A DNA stretch of 64,000 bases from Abiotrophia sp938010525 (GCF_938010525.1 NZ_CALLVK010000025.1:60320-124319), one strand, 5' to 3'; positions 1 through 9,196 are shown, counted from the first letter of the stretch. The notes: generated from the sequence alone by a model not told the origin. Made by a program: numbers and translations.

Positions 1-3000
1 CAAATTGAGCTTTACCACCCAATGGTTGTTGGGTAACCAGAGAGTATGGACCTGTTGAACGAGCGTGCAACTTGTCGTCGACCATGTGGGCCAACTTAAT
101 CATGTACATAACCCCAACAGAGACCTTACGGTCAAATGGTTCACCGGTTCGACCATCATATAAGATAGTCTTAGCGTCAGCTTCTAAGCCAGCTTCCTTA
201 ACTGTTGCCCAGACATCTTCTTCACTAGCACCGTCAAAGACAGGTGTTGCAATCTTGATGCCCATTTCGCGAGCAGCCATCCCCAAGTGTAACTCTAGGA
301 CTTGCCCGATGTTCATACGGGATGGAACCCCTAACGGGTTCAACATGATATCAACTGGGGTACCATCTGGTAAGAATGGCATATCTTCTTCCGGCATGAT
401 AAGGGAGACAACCCCTTTGTTACCGTGACGACCGGCCATCTTATCCCCTTCGTTAATTTTACGTTTTTGTACGATGTAGACGCGGACCAGCTTGTTGACA
501 CCTGGTGCCAATTCGTCGCCAGCTTCGCGGGTAAAGATTTTAACGTCGTGGACAATCCCGCCCCCGCCGTGTGGCACACGCAAGGAAGTATCACGTACTT
601 CACGCGCCTTCTCACCGAAGATAGCGTGGAGCAAGCGTTCTTCTGCAGACAACTCGGTCACACCTTTTGGTGTTACCTTACCAACTAAGATATCGCCGTC
701 TTTTACTTCCGCACCGATACAGATAATTCCGTCTTTGTCTAAGTACTTGAGGGCATCTTCGGACACGTTTGGAATTTCGCGTGTAATTTCTTCAGGCCCT
801 AACTTGGTGTCACGAGACTCTGATTCATATTCTTCAATGTGGATAGAAGTATAAACATCGTCTTTGACCAGACGTTCAGACATGATAACCGCGTCCTCAT
901 AGTTATACCCTTCCCAAGTCATGAAGGCTACCAATGGGTTCTGACCGAGGGCCATTTCCCCATTTTGCATAGATGGACCATCTGCTAAGATTTCCAAAGC
1001 ATCAACTTGGTCACCTAATTCTACGATTGGACGTTGGTTGTAACAGGTCCCAGCGTTAGAACGTGCAAACTTGGTTAAACGGTATTCGTCAACTTCACCT
1101 TCTGGTGTGCGTACGCGCACCTTGTTAGCATCGACATAAATCACTTCACCGGCGCGTTTACATAAGAGCGCAGCCCCTGAGTCGTGCGCTGCCTTATATT
1201 CCATCCCAGTCCCAATCAGTGGGGATTGCGGATTAATAAGTGGCACAGCTTGACGTTGCATGTTGGCACCCATCAAGGCCCGGTTGGAGTCGTCGTTTTC
1301 CAAGAACGGAATGCTAGCAGTCGCGACAGCGACAACTTGTTTTGGTGACACGTCCATGTAGTCTACTTGGTCAACGTTAACCTCAATGTTTTGTGAACGG
1401 AAACGCGCCATAACTAGGTCTTTCGCGAAGGTTCCGTCCTCATTGAGTTTAGAGTTGGCTTGGGCTACTACATACAAGTCTTCCTCGTCCGCTGCTAGGT
1501 AGTCAATTTCGGTCGTGACACGGTGTGGCGTAACCGATTTGTCCACTTTACGGTAAGGCGTCTCAATAAAACCATACTTGTTAATCTTCGCATAAGAAGA
1601 CAAGCTGTTAATCAACCCGATGTTAGGACCTTCTGGCGTCTCGATTGGACACATACGACCGTAGTGAGAGTAGTGAACGTCCCGCACTTCATAGCCGGCA
1701 CGGTCCCGCGTCAAACCACCAGGCCCTAAGGCTGATAGACGACGTTTGTGGGTCAATTCCCCGAGTGGGTTAACTTGGTCCATGAATTGTGACAACTGGG
1801 AGGAACCGAAAAATTCCTTAATAGCCGCTACCACTGGACGAATGTTAATTAATTGTTGTGGCGTGATGGTCGCAACGTCTTGGAGCGACATACGCTCACG
1901 CACTACCCGTTCCATCCGGGATAGCCCGATACGGAATTGGTTTTGCAATAATTCACCGACTGAACGGATACGACGGTTAGCCAAGTGGTCGATATCGTCT
2001 GTAACACCAATTCCTTGGTCTAAGTAGAGATAGTAGTTCATTGACGCAATAATGTCAGCTGGCGTCAAGCACTTAATCTTCTCAATATTCCCGTTGCCGA
2101 TTAAGTTAATCACTTGCTCTGGGTTCTTAGGTGAATAAACTTTGATGATTTGTAAATCGATTGGTTGAGCTACCACACTATCTTCAGAAGGATAGAGGGT
2201 CACCTTATTCAAGCCAGACTCTAAATGAGGGATCAAAGCTTGAACGCGTTCTTGATCCAAGACCGTTCCTTCTTCAAAGAGCACTTCGCCTGTTTCTGGG
2301 TTAACCAAGGTTTCTGCCAAGGTCAAGCCAATCAAACGGTTCTTGAGGTGGAGCTTTTTATTGATCTTGTAACGACCTACAGGTGCTAGATCATAGCGAC
2401 GTGGGTCGAAGAAGCGCGCAACCAAGAGGTTACGTGAGCTTTCTGCGGTCTTAGGTTCACCTGGACGAAGACGCTCGTAAATGTCCTTCAAGGCTTCTTC
2501 CGTACGAGAATCTTGAATATTTTTGTGAACATCCTTCTCGATAGTTAAGTCTAAGAGCTCAGATTGGCCGAAGATATCATAAATCTCGTCATCTGAACCA
2601 AAACCTAAGGCACGCATCAAGACAGTCAATGGAATCTTCCGGGTCCGGTCGATACGGACATAGGCAATCCCCTTAGCATCTGATTCAAATTCCAACCAAG
2701 CCCCACGGTTAGGAATAACCGTAGAAGTATAGCTGTGGCGGCCTTTCTTGTCCATACGGTCGTGGAAATAGACACCAGGAGAACGCACCAACTGGGAAAC
2801 GATAACCCGTTCCGCCCCGTTGATAATGAAGGTCCCCATTTCGGTCATGATTGGGAAGTCCCCGAAGAAGACTTCTTGTTCTTTGACTTCACCTGTCTCT
2901 TTGTTGAACAGGCGCAAGGTTACATAGATTGGTTTTGAGTAGTTAGCGTCATGGCTACGAGCTTCTTCTAAGCTATACTTAGCTTCCTTGAACTCATAGT

Positions 3001-3199
3001 CTACAAAATGAAGTTCCAAGTTCTCCGAATGATCGACAATCGGCGAAATGTCCTCGAACATCACTTTTAGCCCTTCATCCAAGAACCATTTGTAGGAATC
3101 CGTTTGGATTTCAATCAAGTTCGGCAACTCTAAGACTTCGTCGATACGCGCATAGCTTCGACGCTCAGCTTTTTTACCGTATTTCACGATATGACTCAA
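1..3199 (-). CDS. rpoB: DNA-directed RNA polymerase subunit beta (3' end outside window)
   Basis: Catalytic beta subunit of RNA polymerase. About 1066 residues are visible. The reading frame begins with a TTG codon (3197-3199) giving (M)SHIVKYGKKAERRSYARI, the usual Firmicutes N-terminus, preceded by an AGGGGTGA ribosome binding site. At the window edge the frame reads TQQPLGGKAQFG, the conserved motif close to the C-terminus, so roughly the last hundred-odd residues and presumably rpoC lie further left. No internal ATG start fits the family better than TTG. It is transcribed from the consensus promoter at 3424-3452 and has a leader of about 215 bases. I saw no internal frameshift in the parts read. 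Identification is certain; the exact start is very likely. Confidence 0.97.
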   Translation of the reverse strand, partial: MSHIVKYGKKAERRSYARIDEVLELPNLIEIQTDSYKWFLDEGLKVMFEDISPIVDHSENLELHFVDYEFKEAKYSLEEARSHDANYSKPIYVTLRLFNKETGEVKEQEVFFGDFPIMTEMGTFIINGAERVIVSQLVRSPGVYFHDRMDKKGRHSYTSTVIPNRGAWLEFESDAKGIAYVRIDRTRKIPLTVLMRALGFGSDDEIYDIFGQSELLDLTIEKDVHKNIQDSRTEEALKDIYERLRPGEPKTAESSRNLLVARFFDPRRYDLAPVGRYKINKKLHLKNRLIGLTLAETLVNPETGEVLFEEGTVLDQERVQALIPHLESGLNKVTLYPSEDSVVAQPIDLQIIKVYSPKNPEQVINLIGNGNIEKIKCLTPADIIASMNYYLYLDQGIGVTDDIDHLANRRIRSVGELLQNQFRIGLSRMERVVRERMSLQDVATITPQQLINIRPVVAAIKEFFGSSQLSQFMDQVNPLGELTHKRRLSALGPGGLTRDRAGYEVRDVHYSHYGRMCPIETPEGPNIGLINSLSSYAKINKYGFIETPYRKVDKSVTPHRVTTEIDYLAADEEDLYVVAQANSKLNEDGTFAKDLVMARFRSQNIEVNVDQVDYMDVSPKQVVAVATASIPFLENDDSNRALMGANMQRQAVPLINPQSPLIGTGMEYKAAHDSGAALLCKRAGEVIYVDANKVRVRTPEGEVDEYRLTKFARSNAGTCYNQRPIVELGDQVDALEILADGPSMQNGEMALGQNPLVAFMTWEGYNYEDAVIMSERLVKDDVYTSIHIEEYESESRDTKLGPEEITREIPNVSEDALKYLDKDGIICIGAEVKDGDILVGKVTPKGVTELSAEERLLHAIFGEKAREVRDTSLRVPHGGGGIVHDVKIFTREAGDELAPGVNKLVRVYIVQKRKINEGDKMAGRHGNKGVVSLIMPEEDMPFLPDGTPVDIMLNPLGVPSRMNIGQVLELHLGMAAREMGIKIATPVFDGASEEDVWATVKEAGLEADAKTILYDGRTGEPFDRKVSVGVMYMIKLAHMVDDKLHARSTGPYSLVTQQPLGGKAQF

Positions 3200-3423
3200 G
3201 CGATTCACCCCTATAATATAATCTAAGAACACCACTTTACATTAAGGTTACAATTATTAATAATTGTTAACAAATGACATTTTTCGGTCTTTGAAGCGCA
3301 AAAAAAAGACAACAGAACCAACTCATCGGAGTGACGTTACATGTTGTTTAGGCCTCAAACACCGGCTTGGACAAGATTTCAAGCCGCATTTACTTTCTAA
3401 AGTGCATACTCTTGCATCTGAAT

Positions 3424-3452
3424 ATTATACGGATTTCAAGTCCTTTTGTCAA
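3424..3452 (-). promoter_or_regulatory. sigma-A promoter of rpoB
   Basis: On the minus strand TTGACA (3447-3452), a 17-base spacer and TATAAT (3424-3429): a perfect consensus vegetative promoter. Transcription would start near 3417, leaving a leader of about 215 bases before the rpoB TTG codon. The gap 3200-3528 holds only this promoter, the leader and the hairpin near 3478-3510; I see no gene in it. Confidence 0.9.
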
Positions 3453-3477
3453 GGGGGACTAGCCTCTTAAACCCAAG

Positions 3478-3510
3478 CATCGAGCCCTCTGCAGAGCAAA
3501 GGGCTCGGTG
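3478..3510 (-). terminator. hairpin downstream of pyrD
   Basis: Stem CGAGCCCT (3481-3488) pairs with AGGGCTCG (3500-3507) around an 11-base loop, just past the pyrD stop codon. The following minus-strand bases are only weakly T-rich, so it may be an inefficient terminator or one that needs extra factors. Confidence 0.55.
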
Positions 3511-3528
3511 ATTGTTTATCTACTAAAC

Positions 3529-4461
3529 TTAGTCAATCTCACGTAATTTACCCCTGAAATCATCTAAGCTCTTATAGCCCTTTGCTTCCATAATAGCCTC
3601 CAGCTCAGCGACCAGACGCTCAAAGATGCCTACGCCTTCTTGGTGAAGGGCCGTCCCTACCTGAACTAAACTAGCCCCACAAAGAATATGTTCAAAAACA
3701 TCCTGACCGGTTCTGACACCCCCGGTGCCAATAATCTTAATAGATGGATTGAGTCGTTGATGGAAGGCCCGCACGTTAGCCAAGGCTGTTGGCTTAATGT
3801 AGTCTCCACCTAGACCCCCGAAACCTCCCTTGGGTTTTATCACCACTTGCTCCTTATCTACATCAATATAGAGACCATTGCCAATGGAGTTGACGCAGTT
3901 AACATAGGTCAGCGGAAAACGATTAAGGATAGCTGCCATCTGGTCAAAATGAGCAATGTCGAAGTAAGGCGGCAACTTAAGCCCTAGCGGTTTAGTGAAG
4001 AAAGAAAAGACTTCTGTTAAGAGTCGCTCTGTCAATTCAAAGTCATAGGCGATTTGAGGCTTGCCCGGAACATTAGGACAAGACAAGTTGAATTCTGTCA
4101 CGCCTTGATAGGCGCTAGCCTCTATAGTACGCAGGTTCTCAACAATCTCATCGTAGCTTAGACCTACTACCGACAAGAATTGTAGGGGTTGTTGATCCTG
4201 GCGCGCTAAGCAATAGTCTAGGTAATAAGCTAATCCTTCATTGGGTAAGCCCATGGAGTTAATGCTGCCCAGAGGCACATCCACATAACGCGGTTGGGGA
4301 TTGCCTGCTCGATAGTCCCGCGTTGCCGTCTTGGTTACGAAGGCTCCAGCCGCACTTTGTGCTAACTCATCCATCTCGGCCACCGTCATACAGTGGACCC
4401 CTGATGCATTCATGAGGGGATTGGCTAAGGGTTTCCCTAAGAAGCTTGTCTTGACAGTCAT
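3529..4461 (-). CDS. pyrD: dihydroorotate dehydrogenase, class 1A (fumarate-dependent)
   Basis: Oxidises dihydroorotate to orotate in pyrimidine synthesis; class 1A enzymes are cytosolic FMN homodimers using fumarate. The 310-residue protein has ELNLSCPNVPGKPQ-like sequence around C128 (the class 1A catalytic cysteine; class 1B and 2 enzymes differ here), plus the FMN-phosphate segment GTGGVRTGQDVFEHILCGAS near the C-terminus. I chose the ATG at 4461 (MTVKTSFLGK) over an in-frame ATG at 4494, because the latter lies inside an extended -10 box (TGCTATAAT) that looks like this gene's own promoter. It stands alone, not with other pyr genes. Family assignment is firm. Confidence 0.93.
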   Translation of the reverse strand: MTVKTSFLGKPLANPLMNASGVHCMTVAEMDELAQSAAGAFVTKTATRDYRAGNPQPRYVDVPLGSINSMGLPNEGLAYYLDYCLARQDQQPLQFLSVVGLSYDEIVENLRTIEASAYQGVTEFNLSCPNVPGKPQIAYDFELTERLLTEVFSFFTKPLGLKLPPYFDIAHFDQMAAILNRFPLTYVNCVNSIGNGLYIDVDKEQVVIKPKGGFGGLGGDYIKPTALANVRAFHQRLNPSIKIIGTGGVRTGQDVFEHILCGASLVQVGTALHQEGVGIFERLVAELEAIMEAKGYKSLDDFRGKLREID

Positions 4462-4491
4462 TTGTTCACCATCTCTTTCTAAAATTTTACC

Positions 4492-4501
4492 CATTATAGC
4501 A
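4492..4501 (-). promoter_or_regulatory. extended -10 promoter of pyrD
   Basis: Minus-strand TGCTATAAT sits about 30 bases upstream of the chosen ATG at 4461. No good -35 box is spaced 17 bases upstream, which fits an extended -10 type promoter. Confidence 0.5.
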
Positions 4502-4582
4502 TAAGTCCAAGACTAACAGAATGCCTAAGGCGAAAATCGTTAACTTTTCTCAATAGAACGTTCGCATCTCTGGTTGCCACGA

Positions 4583-4608
4583 AAAAACAGGCAGCCAAAG
4601 CCGCCTGT
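4583..4608 (-). terminator. intrinsic terminator of the metal-efflux operon
   Basis: Minus-strand stem ACAGGCGGC / GCTGCCTGT with a TTTG-type loop followed by six T residues, immediately after the ArsR-family gene. Confidence 0.85.
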
Positions 4609-4611
4609 CCG

Positions 4612-4908
4612 CTATTCAGAACGATCCTCAGACAAATGCGTCAGAGAGTCTGTGATAATGTGTTTAACGTGGTCGTCGTCCAAACTATAATAGACATACT
4701 TACCTTGTTTACTAGCCTTAACCAACTTCATTAACTTCAAAAGTTTAAGTTGGTGGGAGACCCCCGAAAGAGTTAAGCCAGTCGCCTCAGCTAATTCATT
4801 CACATTGGCTTCTTGCTTCATTAAATATAGCAAAAGCTTGAGCCTGGAAACATCTGCTACCGCCTTAAAAAATTGTGCTAGCTCTTCAATTACTTGTTCG
4901 TCATACAT
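4612..4908 (-). CDS. ArsR/SmtB-family metal-sensing repressor (CzrA-like)
   Basis: Winged-helix repressor of 98 residues; the recognition helix region is EATGLTLSGVSHQLKLL. At the C-terminal alpha-5 helix it carries D78, H80, H91 and E94, spaced D-x-H-x10-H-x2-(E) as in CzrA/SmtB alpha-5 zinc sites, where the last ligand is usually His. There is no CadC-type ELCVDL cysteine motif in alpha-3, so a Zn/Co/Ni-type sensor is more likely than Cd/Pb or arsenite. The ATG overlaps the ATPase stop codon by one base (TAATG) and has AGGTGA as ribosome binding site, so the two genes are co-transcribed and translationally coupled. It should autoregulate through the operator at 6875-6888. The exact metal is inferred. 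Confidence 0.9.
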   Translation of the reverse strand: MYDEQVIEELAQFFKAVADVSRLKLLLYLMKQEANVNELAEATGLTLSGVSHQLKLLKLMKLVKASKQGKYVYYSLDDDHVKHIITDSLTHLSEDRSE

Positions 4909-6851
4909 TATGATTCACCTCGTGATGATAAGGGGACTAGAAGTCGTAACCCGTTTAATATCACTAGAAGGGTTGATCCTTCGTGCCCCACTACACTTAG
5001 GGCAATATTGGAAACTTGGCCGACATTCATTATAACTAAGGCTAACACAACTAGCATGGAAAAGCCAATATTCTGCCAGATAATCCGGTCATGCTTCTTG
5101 GCAAGGCGATGCAGATAAGACAGAGACTGAAGTTGATCTCGAACGAGAATCACATCCGCCGTTTCCATGGCTACATCCGTCCCTTGCCCCATCGCAATCC
5201 CCAGACTAGCACTAGCTAAGGCAGGCGCATCATTGACGCCATCTCCCACCATAGCTACCATCTCGTGTTTGTCCATTAACTTACGGATTTCTTCTGCCTT
5301 CTGGTCAGGCATAACTTGGGCTTGAACAGATTGGATTCCTAGTTGCTGGCCAATAGCCTGCCCCGTTAACTCGGAATCCCCTGTTAACATGACGGTTTTA
5401 ACACCGACTTGCTTAAAGTAGTCCAAGGTTTGGCGGGCGTCATCTTTGGCAATATCCATTAGGGCCATCGCCCCTATGACTTCTTGGTTTTGAGCCAAAT
5501 AGACCACCGTCTTGCCCTGTCCTTCCCATTCTCGACATTGCCGATCGTAGTCTGGCTCCACCGCTTCAAAGGCAGTCGGCTTAGCCACCTGATAGCTGTG
5601 ACCTTGATAATCAGCATAGAGACCCTGCCCCATTTTATTGCTTACCTCTATATCTAGAACAGGCAAACTAGCATAATGAGACACAATGGCCTGCGCTAGA
5701 GGATGATTAGCTTGACGCTCCATGGACACCCAGACAGCCAATAGTTTCTCAGCTTCAGCCGATAAGATGGCGTCCGTCACCTGAGGTCTACCCTGGGTTA
5801 GGGTCCCCGTCTTGTCAAAAGCGATGGCTCCAAGTCCCGAGACTTGATGGAGGTGGCTTCCACCCTTGACCAGCACCCCTTGCTTAGCCAGATTCGATAA
5901 AGCTGATAAGGTAGCCGGAATGGCACTGGCTGCTAAAGCACAAGGCGAAAGGGCAATGAGCATAATCAGTGTTCGATAGGCTACTTCATGTAATGAAAGC
6001 GAAGTCCCTAACGCCATCAAAAGCGCATATAAAGCCGTGAAGAGGAGTGCCCCCTTAACATAGAGCGGCTCCAAACGCTGAATTCGGGTCGCAACCGGAC
6101 TTTGCTTTGCCTGCGCCTCCCTGACTAAACCAAGGATTTTGGCAAAAGTAGTTTGATCTGCCAACCTTGTTACTTGCATGACAAAGCTGCTATTACCATT
6201 GAGGGTAGCGGCATAGACTGAATCCCCTACGCTTTTTTCTTGCGGCATACTCTCACCATTAATCATGGCTTCATTAACGACCGCCTGACCACTCACAATT
6301 TTGCCATCAATGGGGATTTGGTCGCCATTCAATACTTGCACTCGATTACCAACCATTAAGTCTTGCACTGCCACAATCGTCACGCTTCCATCTTCCGCCA
6401 AAAGGCGCGCTTCTTGCGGCTGCATAGCCAAGAGACTGGTCATTTCCTTCTTAGATTTAGCTTCTGCATAGTCCTCCAGAAAATGAGCACCAGCAAATAT
6501 CAAAATTAGCAAGGCTGCTTCTTGGAATTGCCCAATAAGCATAGCACCCATAGCCGCCAGCCCCATTAGCAAGTGAGTATTCGGACAAAAACGGCGCGCT
6601 TTGTAGCTAGCCTGCCAAGTCTCTAACAAACCTTCACTTAGGACATGATAGCCAGACAGGATTACCGTCAAGCTATAGAGCACATTAGCCAGTAGGGAAC
6701 CTTGCCCTAGAAGAAGCCCTGTAATGAAAGCAAGGAGACCAAGCATATAGGCAAAAACTGCCCAACTAAATGCATGAACGCGGTCATGAGCATGGTCATG
6801 GTGCTGATGCTGATGCGAATGTGCATGAGAATTGTGATGATGAGAGCACAT
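4908..6851 (-). CDS. P1B-4-type heavy-metal translocating ATPase
   Basis: Membrane ATPase of 647 residues that exports a transition metal. The metal-site motif in the sixth helix is SPC (about 302-304) rather than CPC, and the last membrane helix has HEGST (about 623-627); the SPC/HEG[GS]T pair defines the P1B-4 group (CoaT, CtpD, PfeT/ZosA relatives, moving Co2+, Fe2+ or Zn2+). DKTGTLT (phosphorylated Asp near 346) and GDGVNDAPALA are intact. The N-terminus lacks a CxxC domain and instead has a stretch with about a dozen His residues. The ATG at 6851 has a close AGAGGGG site; an in-frame codon at 6881 lies within the operator and is less likely. First gene of an operon with the ArsR regulator. 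Confidence 0.92.
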   Translation of the reverse strand: MCSHHHNSHAHSHQHQHHDHAHDRVHAFSWAVFAYMLGLLAFITGLLLGQGSLLANVLYSLTVILSGYHVLSEGLLETWQASYKARRFCPNTHLLMGLAAMGAMLIGQFQEAALLILIFAGAHFLEDYAEAKSKKEMTSLLAMQPQEARLLAEDGSVTIVAVQDLMVGNRVQVLNGDQIPIDGKIVSGQAVVNEAMINGESMPQEKSVGDSVYAATLNGNSSFVMQVTRLADQTTFAKILGLVREAQAKQSPVATRIQRLEPLYVKGALLFTALYALLMALGTSLSLHEVAYRTLIMLIALSPCALAASAIPATLSALSNLAKQGVLVKGGSHLHQVSGLGAIAFDKTGTLTQGRPQVTDAILSAEAEKLLAVWVSMERQANHPLAQAIVSHYASLPVLDIEVSNKMGQGLYADYQGHSYQVAKPTAFEAVEPDYDRQCREWEGQGKTVVYLAQNQEVIGAMALMDIAKDDARQTLDYFKQVGVKTVMLTGDSELTGQAIGQQLGIQSVQAQVMPDQKAEEIRKLMDKHEMVAMVGDGVNDAPALASASLGIAMGQGTDVAMETADVILVRDQLQSLSYLHRLAKKHDRIIWQNIGFSMLVVLALVIMNVGQVSNIALSVVGHEGSTLLVILNGLRLLVPLSSRGES

Positions 6852-6874
6852 CTTAACCCCTCTTCCATATCGTT

Positions 6875-6888
6875 TGAACAATCATTCA
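6875..6888 (-). promoter_or_regulatory. ArsR/SmtB-type operator
   Basis: TGAA-N6-TTCA inverted repeat, the core of the 12-2-12 operators bound by SmtB/CzrA repressors. It lies between the -10 box (6904-6909) and the ATPase start codon, where a bound repressor would block transcription of both genes. Confidence 0.75.
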
Positions 6889-6903
6889 ACTGTTTGTGAT
6901 TTT

Positions 6904-6931
6904 ATTATACGATATCTAGTAGAAAAGTCAA
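6904..6931 (-). promoter_or_regulatory. promoter of the metal-efflux operon
   Basis: Minus-strand TTGACT (6926-6931), 16-base spacer, TATAAT (6904-6909). The predicted start near 6897 is just upstream of the ArsR-type operator. Confidence 0.8.
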
Positions 6932-7005
6932 GCCCTTCTAGTTATCTATCGACCAATCAACATAAAATCATGCCCAGCATCACTCTATTCCCACTAACAT
7001 CATAT

Positions 7006-7034
7006 ACAAAAAGCCGGGACTAGATGTCCCGGCT
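7006..7034 (-). terminator. terminator of psuKG
   Basis: Perfect 9-bp stem AGCCGGGAC / GTCCCGGCT with a 5-base loop, followed on the minus strand by five T residues. Confidence 0.88.
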
Positions 7035-7047
7035 GCCATAAATAAGC

Positions 7048-7959
7048 TTAACGTTCTTGATAGGCTTTAGCAATCTGTGCCCCTAATTTGGCGTTATTAT
7101 AAACCAATTGAATATTAGTATTTAAGCTAGCCCCATCTGTTAATTCAACAATCTTAGCTAATAGGAATGGCGTGCTATCTTTGCCTCGAATCCCTTTCTC
7201 ATCTGCTTCTTTTACAGCCGCATCGATAATGGCATCAATTTTTTCATGTGGAATTTCGTGCTCAGCAGGAATTGGATTCGTCACCAAAATCCCACCTTTA
7301 AGGCCAAGCGCTTCAGAGTAGTCCATCATGGCCGCAATTTCTTCTGGCTTGTCTGCGCGACTGTTGAGCTTGTATTCTGAAGTCCGTGTGTAGAAGGCAG
7401 GTAGGTAATCCGTTTGGTAGCCCACTACAGGCACCCCTTTGGTTTCCAAATATTCCAAAGTTCTTGGTAAATCCAAAATAGCTTTGGCGCCCGCGCAAAC
7501 GACCGTCACTGGTGTTTGACCTAATTCGTCTAAGTCCGCAGAAATATCCATGGTTTCTTCTACACCGCGGTGCACACCACCAATCCCGCCAGTAACGAAG
7601 ACCTTGATACCCGCTAAATACGCCCCAATCATGGTCGTTGCGACTGTCGTAGCCCCTAAGATGCCTTTAGCGAAGACTTCTGCCAAGTCACGGCGAGATA
7701 CCTTAGCAACTGGCTTCTCGCTAGCCAAACGTTCTAAATCAGCTTCTTCTAAACCAATCTTAAACTGACCATCCATGATGGCGATTGTTGCTGGCACGGC
7801 GCCATTATCGCGAATAATTTGTTCTACTGTTTTAGCCATTTGAACGTTTTGTGGATATGGCATCCCGTGGGAAATGATGGTAGATTCTAAAGCGACAACA
7901 GGTAAGTTGTGATCTAAAGCGTGTTGTACTTCTTTACTAATAGATAATAAGTTTTTCAT
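7048..7959 (-). CDS. psuG: pseudouridine-5'-phosphate glycosidase
   Basis: Cleaves the C-C glycosidic bond of pseudouridine 5'-phosphate to uracil and ribose 5-phosphate, allowing reuse of modified RNA nucleosides. The 303-residue protein has the family signature ALESTIISHGMPYPQN (about 23-38), GGIGGVHRG and the CAGAKAILDLPRTLE segment that carries the Schiff-base lysine region. Length is normal. The gene starts one base after the stop of the kinase gene, with AGAGGTTT upstream. Together they form a complete two-step pathway; no pseudouridine transporter is beside them. Confidence 0.95.
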   Translation of the reverse strand: MKNLLSISKEVQHALDHNLPVVALESTIISHGMPYPQNVQMAKTVEQIIRDNGAVPATIAIMDGQFKIGLEEADLERLASEKPVAKVSRRDLAEVFAKGILGATTVATTMIGAYLAGIKVFVTGGIGGVHRGVEETMDISADLDELGQTPVTVVCAGAKAILDLPRTLEYLETKGVPVVGYQTDYLPAFYTRTSEYKLNSRADKPEEIAAMMDYSEALGLKGGILVTNPIPAEHEIPHEKIDAIIDAAVKEADEKGIRGKDSTPFLLAKIVELTDGASLNTNIQLVYNNAKLGAQIAKAYQER

Positions 7960-7960
7960 C

Positions 7961-9061
7961 TTAGGCTAAACCTCTTTCTTTTAATGTCTGATAGTCACTC
8001 TCCAACTGGCTAGCAGAGAGATTGAGTCGAACGGTTTGCTTGACTTGAACCGTATGATAGGAATTGGCCATCCCATAATAAATAGATGTCTTAGCATCAT
8101 GCCCTGTCAACTGGCCATAGAGAAGGCCAGCAGAGAAGGCATCGCCTGCCCCTGTTACATCTACTACATTTTGCGCTAGGAGAGGCTGGACCTCCTGGCG
8201 GCTGCCATCCTGATGTCCATAGAAACTACTACGTGTCCCCCTGGTCATGACCACTTGCAAGATGCCGGTTGCTAACCAAGCATCCACTAAGTCCGCTGCC
8301 GATAAATTTCCAAAGCGACTGATGGATTCATCCTCATTGACAACGAGCCAGCTAACGCCACTTAAATCTTCTGGCAAGTGACTCATCTTGGGACCACTGA
8401 CCGGAATAATGGCAAGCGGAATTGATTCGGCTTTTGCAAGTTGAATCAAATAAGTCACGGTTTCTAATGGCAAGTTCAAATCCAGAATCAGGTAATCTGC
8501 TAGTTTAAGCCGTGGAGCAAATTGACTAATCCAATCTAAATCCATCTGGTCGGCAATCGCCATATCGGCTAGCGCCAATTGCATATCCCCGGACTCATCC
8601 AAAATAGCACTGTAGGTTGACGTTGCTGCCTCTGGAATCTGAGTTATTTGGCTCATATCCACATAGGCCTGAGTTTGCTGCTTAATCCAGTCGTAATCCT
8701 GATCCACTCCCGCCACTGACAGCAATTGAACTGATTGACCTAATCGTCCTAAATTCTCAGCTACGTTGCGGACTACGCCGCCCACACTGAGAGTTGAGGT
8801 GACAGGGTTACTAGTACCGAGCTGCATTGCGCCGGTTAGACGAAATTTACGGTCGATATTCATCCCACCGATGCAATAAATTCGCCGCGCCTCATTCAAA
8901 ATATAAGCTCGTCCGCGTAGCTGATGTTTCTGCATCAGAGAGGAAATTAAACTAGCCACCGTTGACCGACTAATTCCCATCAATGTCGCCAATTCTTGCT
9001 GGGTGCGGAAAGGGTCTTCCTCAATCAAGGCAAGCACCTTGGCTTCATTAGGCGTTAACAT
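7961..9061 (-). CDS. psuK: PfkB-family kinase with N-terminal HTH, probable pseudouridine kinase
   Basis: Predicted to phosphorylate pseudouridine before PsuG acts. The 366-residue protein starts with a winged-helix segment (LTPNEAKVLALIEEDPFRTQQELATLMGISRSTVASL, residues about 2-40) fused to a PfkB kinase domain ending in the VDVTGAGDAFSAG catalytic/anion-hole motif. This HTH-kinase fusion is common among YeiC/PsuK homologues and may allow autoregulation. I prefer ATG 9061 to GTG 9067 because AAAGG is 8 bases before the ATG but only two before the GTG. A plausible promoter TTGCGT-17-TATCAT lies upstream around 9110-9138. Substrate is inferred from its neighbour psuG. Confidence 0.88.
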   Translation of the reverse strand: MLTPNEAKVLALIEEDPFRTQQELATLMGISRSTVASLISSLMQKHQLRGRAYILNEARRIYCIGGMNIDRKFRLTGAMQLGTSNPVTSTLSVGGVVRNVAENLGRLGQSVQLLSVAGVDQDYDWIKQQTQAYVDMSQITQIPEAATSTYSAILDESGDMQLALADMAIADQMDLDWISQFAPRLKLADYLILDLNLPLETVTYLIQLAKAESIPLAIIPVSGPKMSHLPEDLSGVSWLVVNEDESISRFGNLSAADLVDAWLATGILQVVMTRGTRSSFYGHQDGSRQEVQPLLAQNVVDVTGAGDAFSAGLLYGQLTGHDAKTSIYYGMANSYHTVQVKQTVRLNLSASQLESDYQTLKERGLA

Positions 9062-9166
9062 AGGCACCGCCTTTCTAGACTGTTGTCTCTAAAATAACTT
9101 TTGTCTATATGATACTCCTTTTGCCCTTAAAACGCAAGGGAGACTATTTTATTCCATCCAAACTAC

Positions 9167-9196
9167 AAAAAACAGCAGCCTTAGCTGCTGTTTTTC
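9167..9196 (-). terminator. terminator of the M26 protease gene
   Basis: AAACAGCAGC / GCTGCTGTTT stem with a 4-base loop, A-rich on one side and T-rich on the other, so it can act in both directions. It lies seven bases beyond the protease stop codon. Confidence 0.88.

Noticed and set aside
4462..4494. Longer pyrD start at 4494
   Set aside because: Its ATG is part of the TATAAT of the likely extended -10 promoter, and the class 1A family begins at the ATG at 4461.
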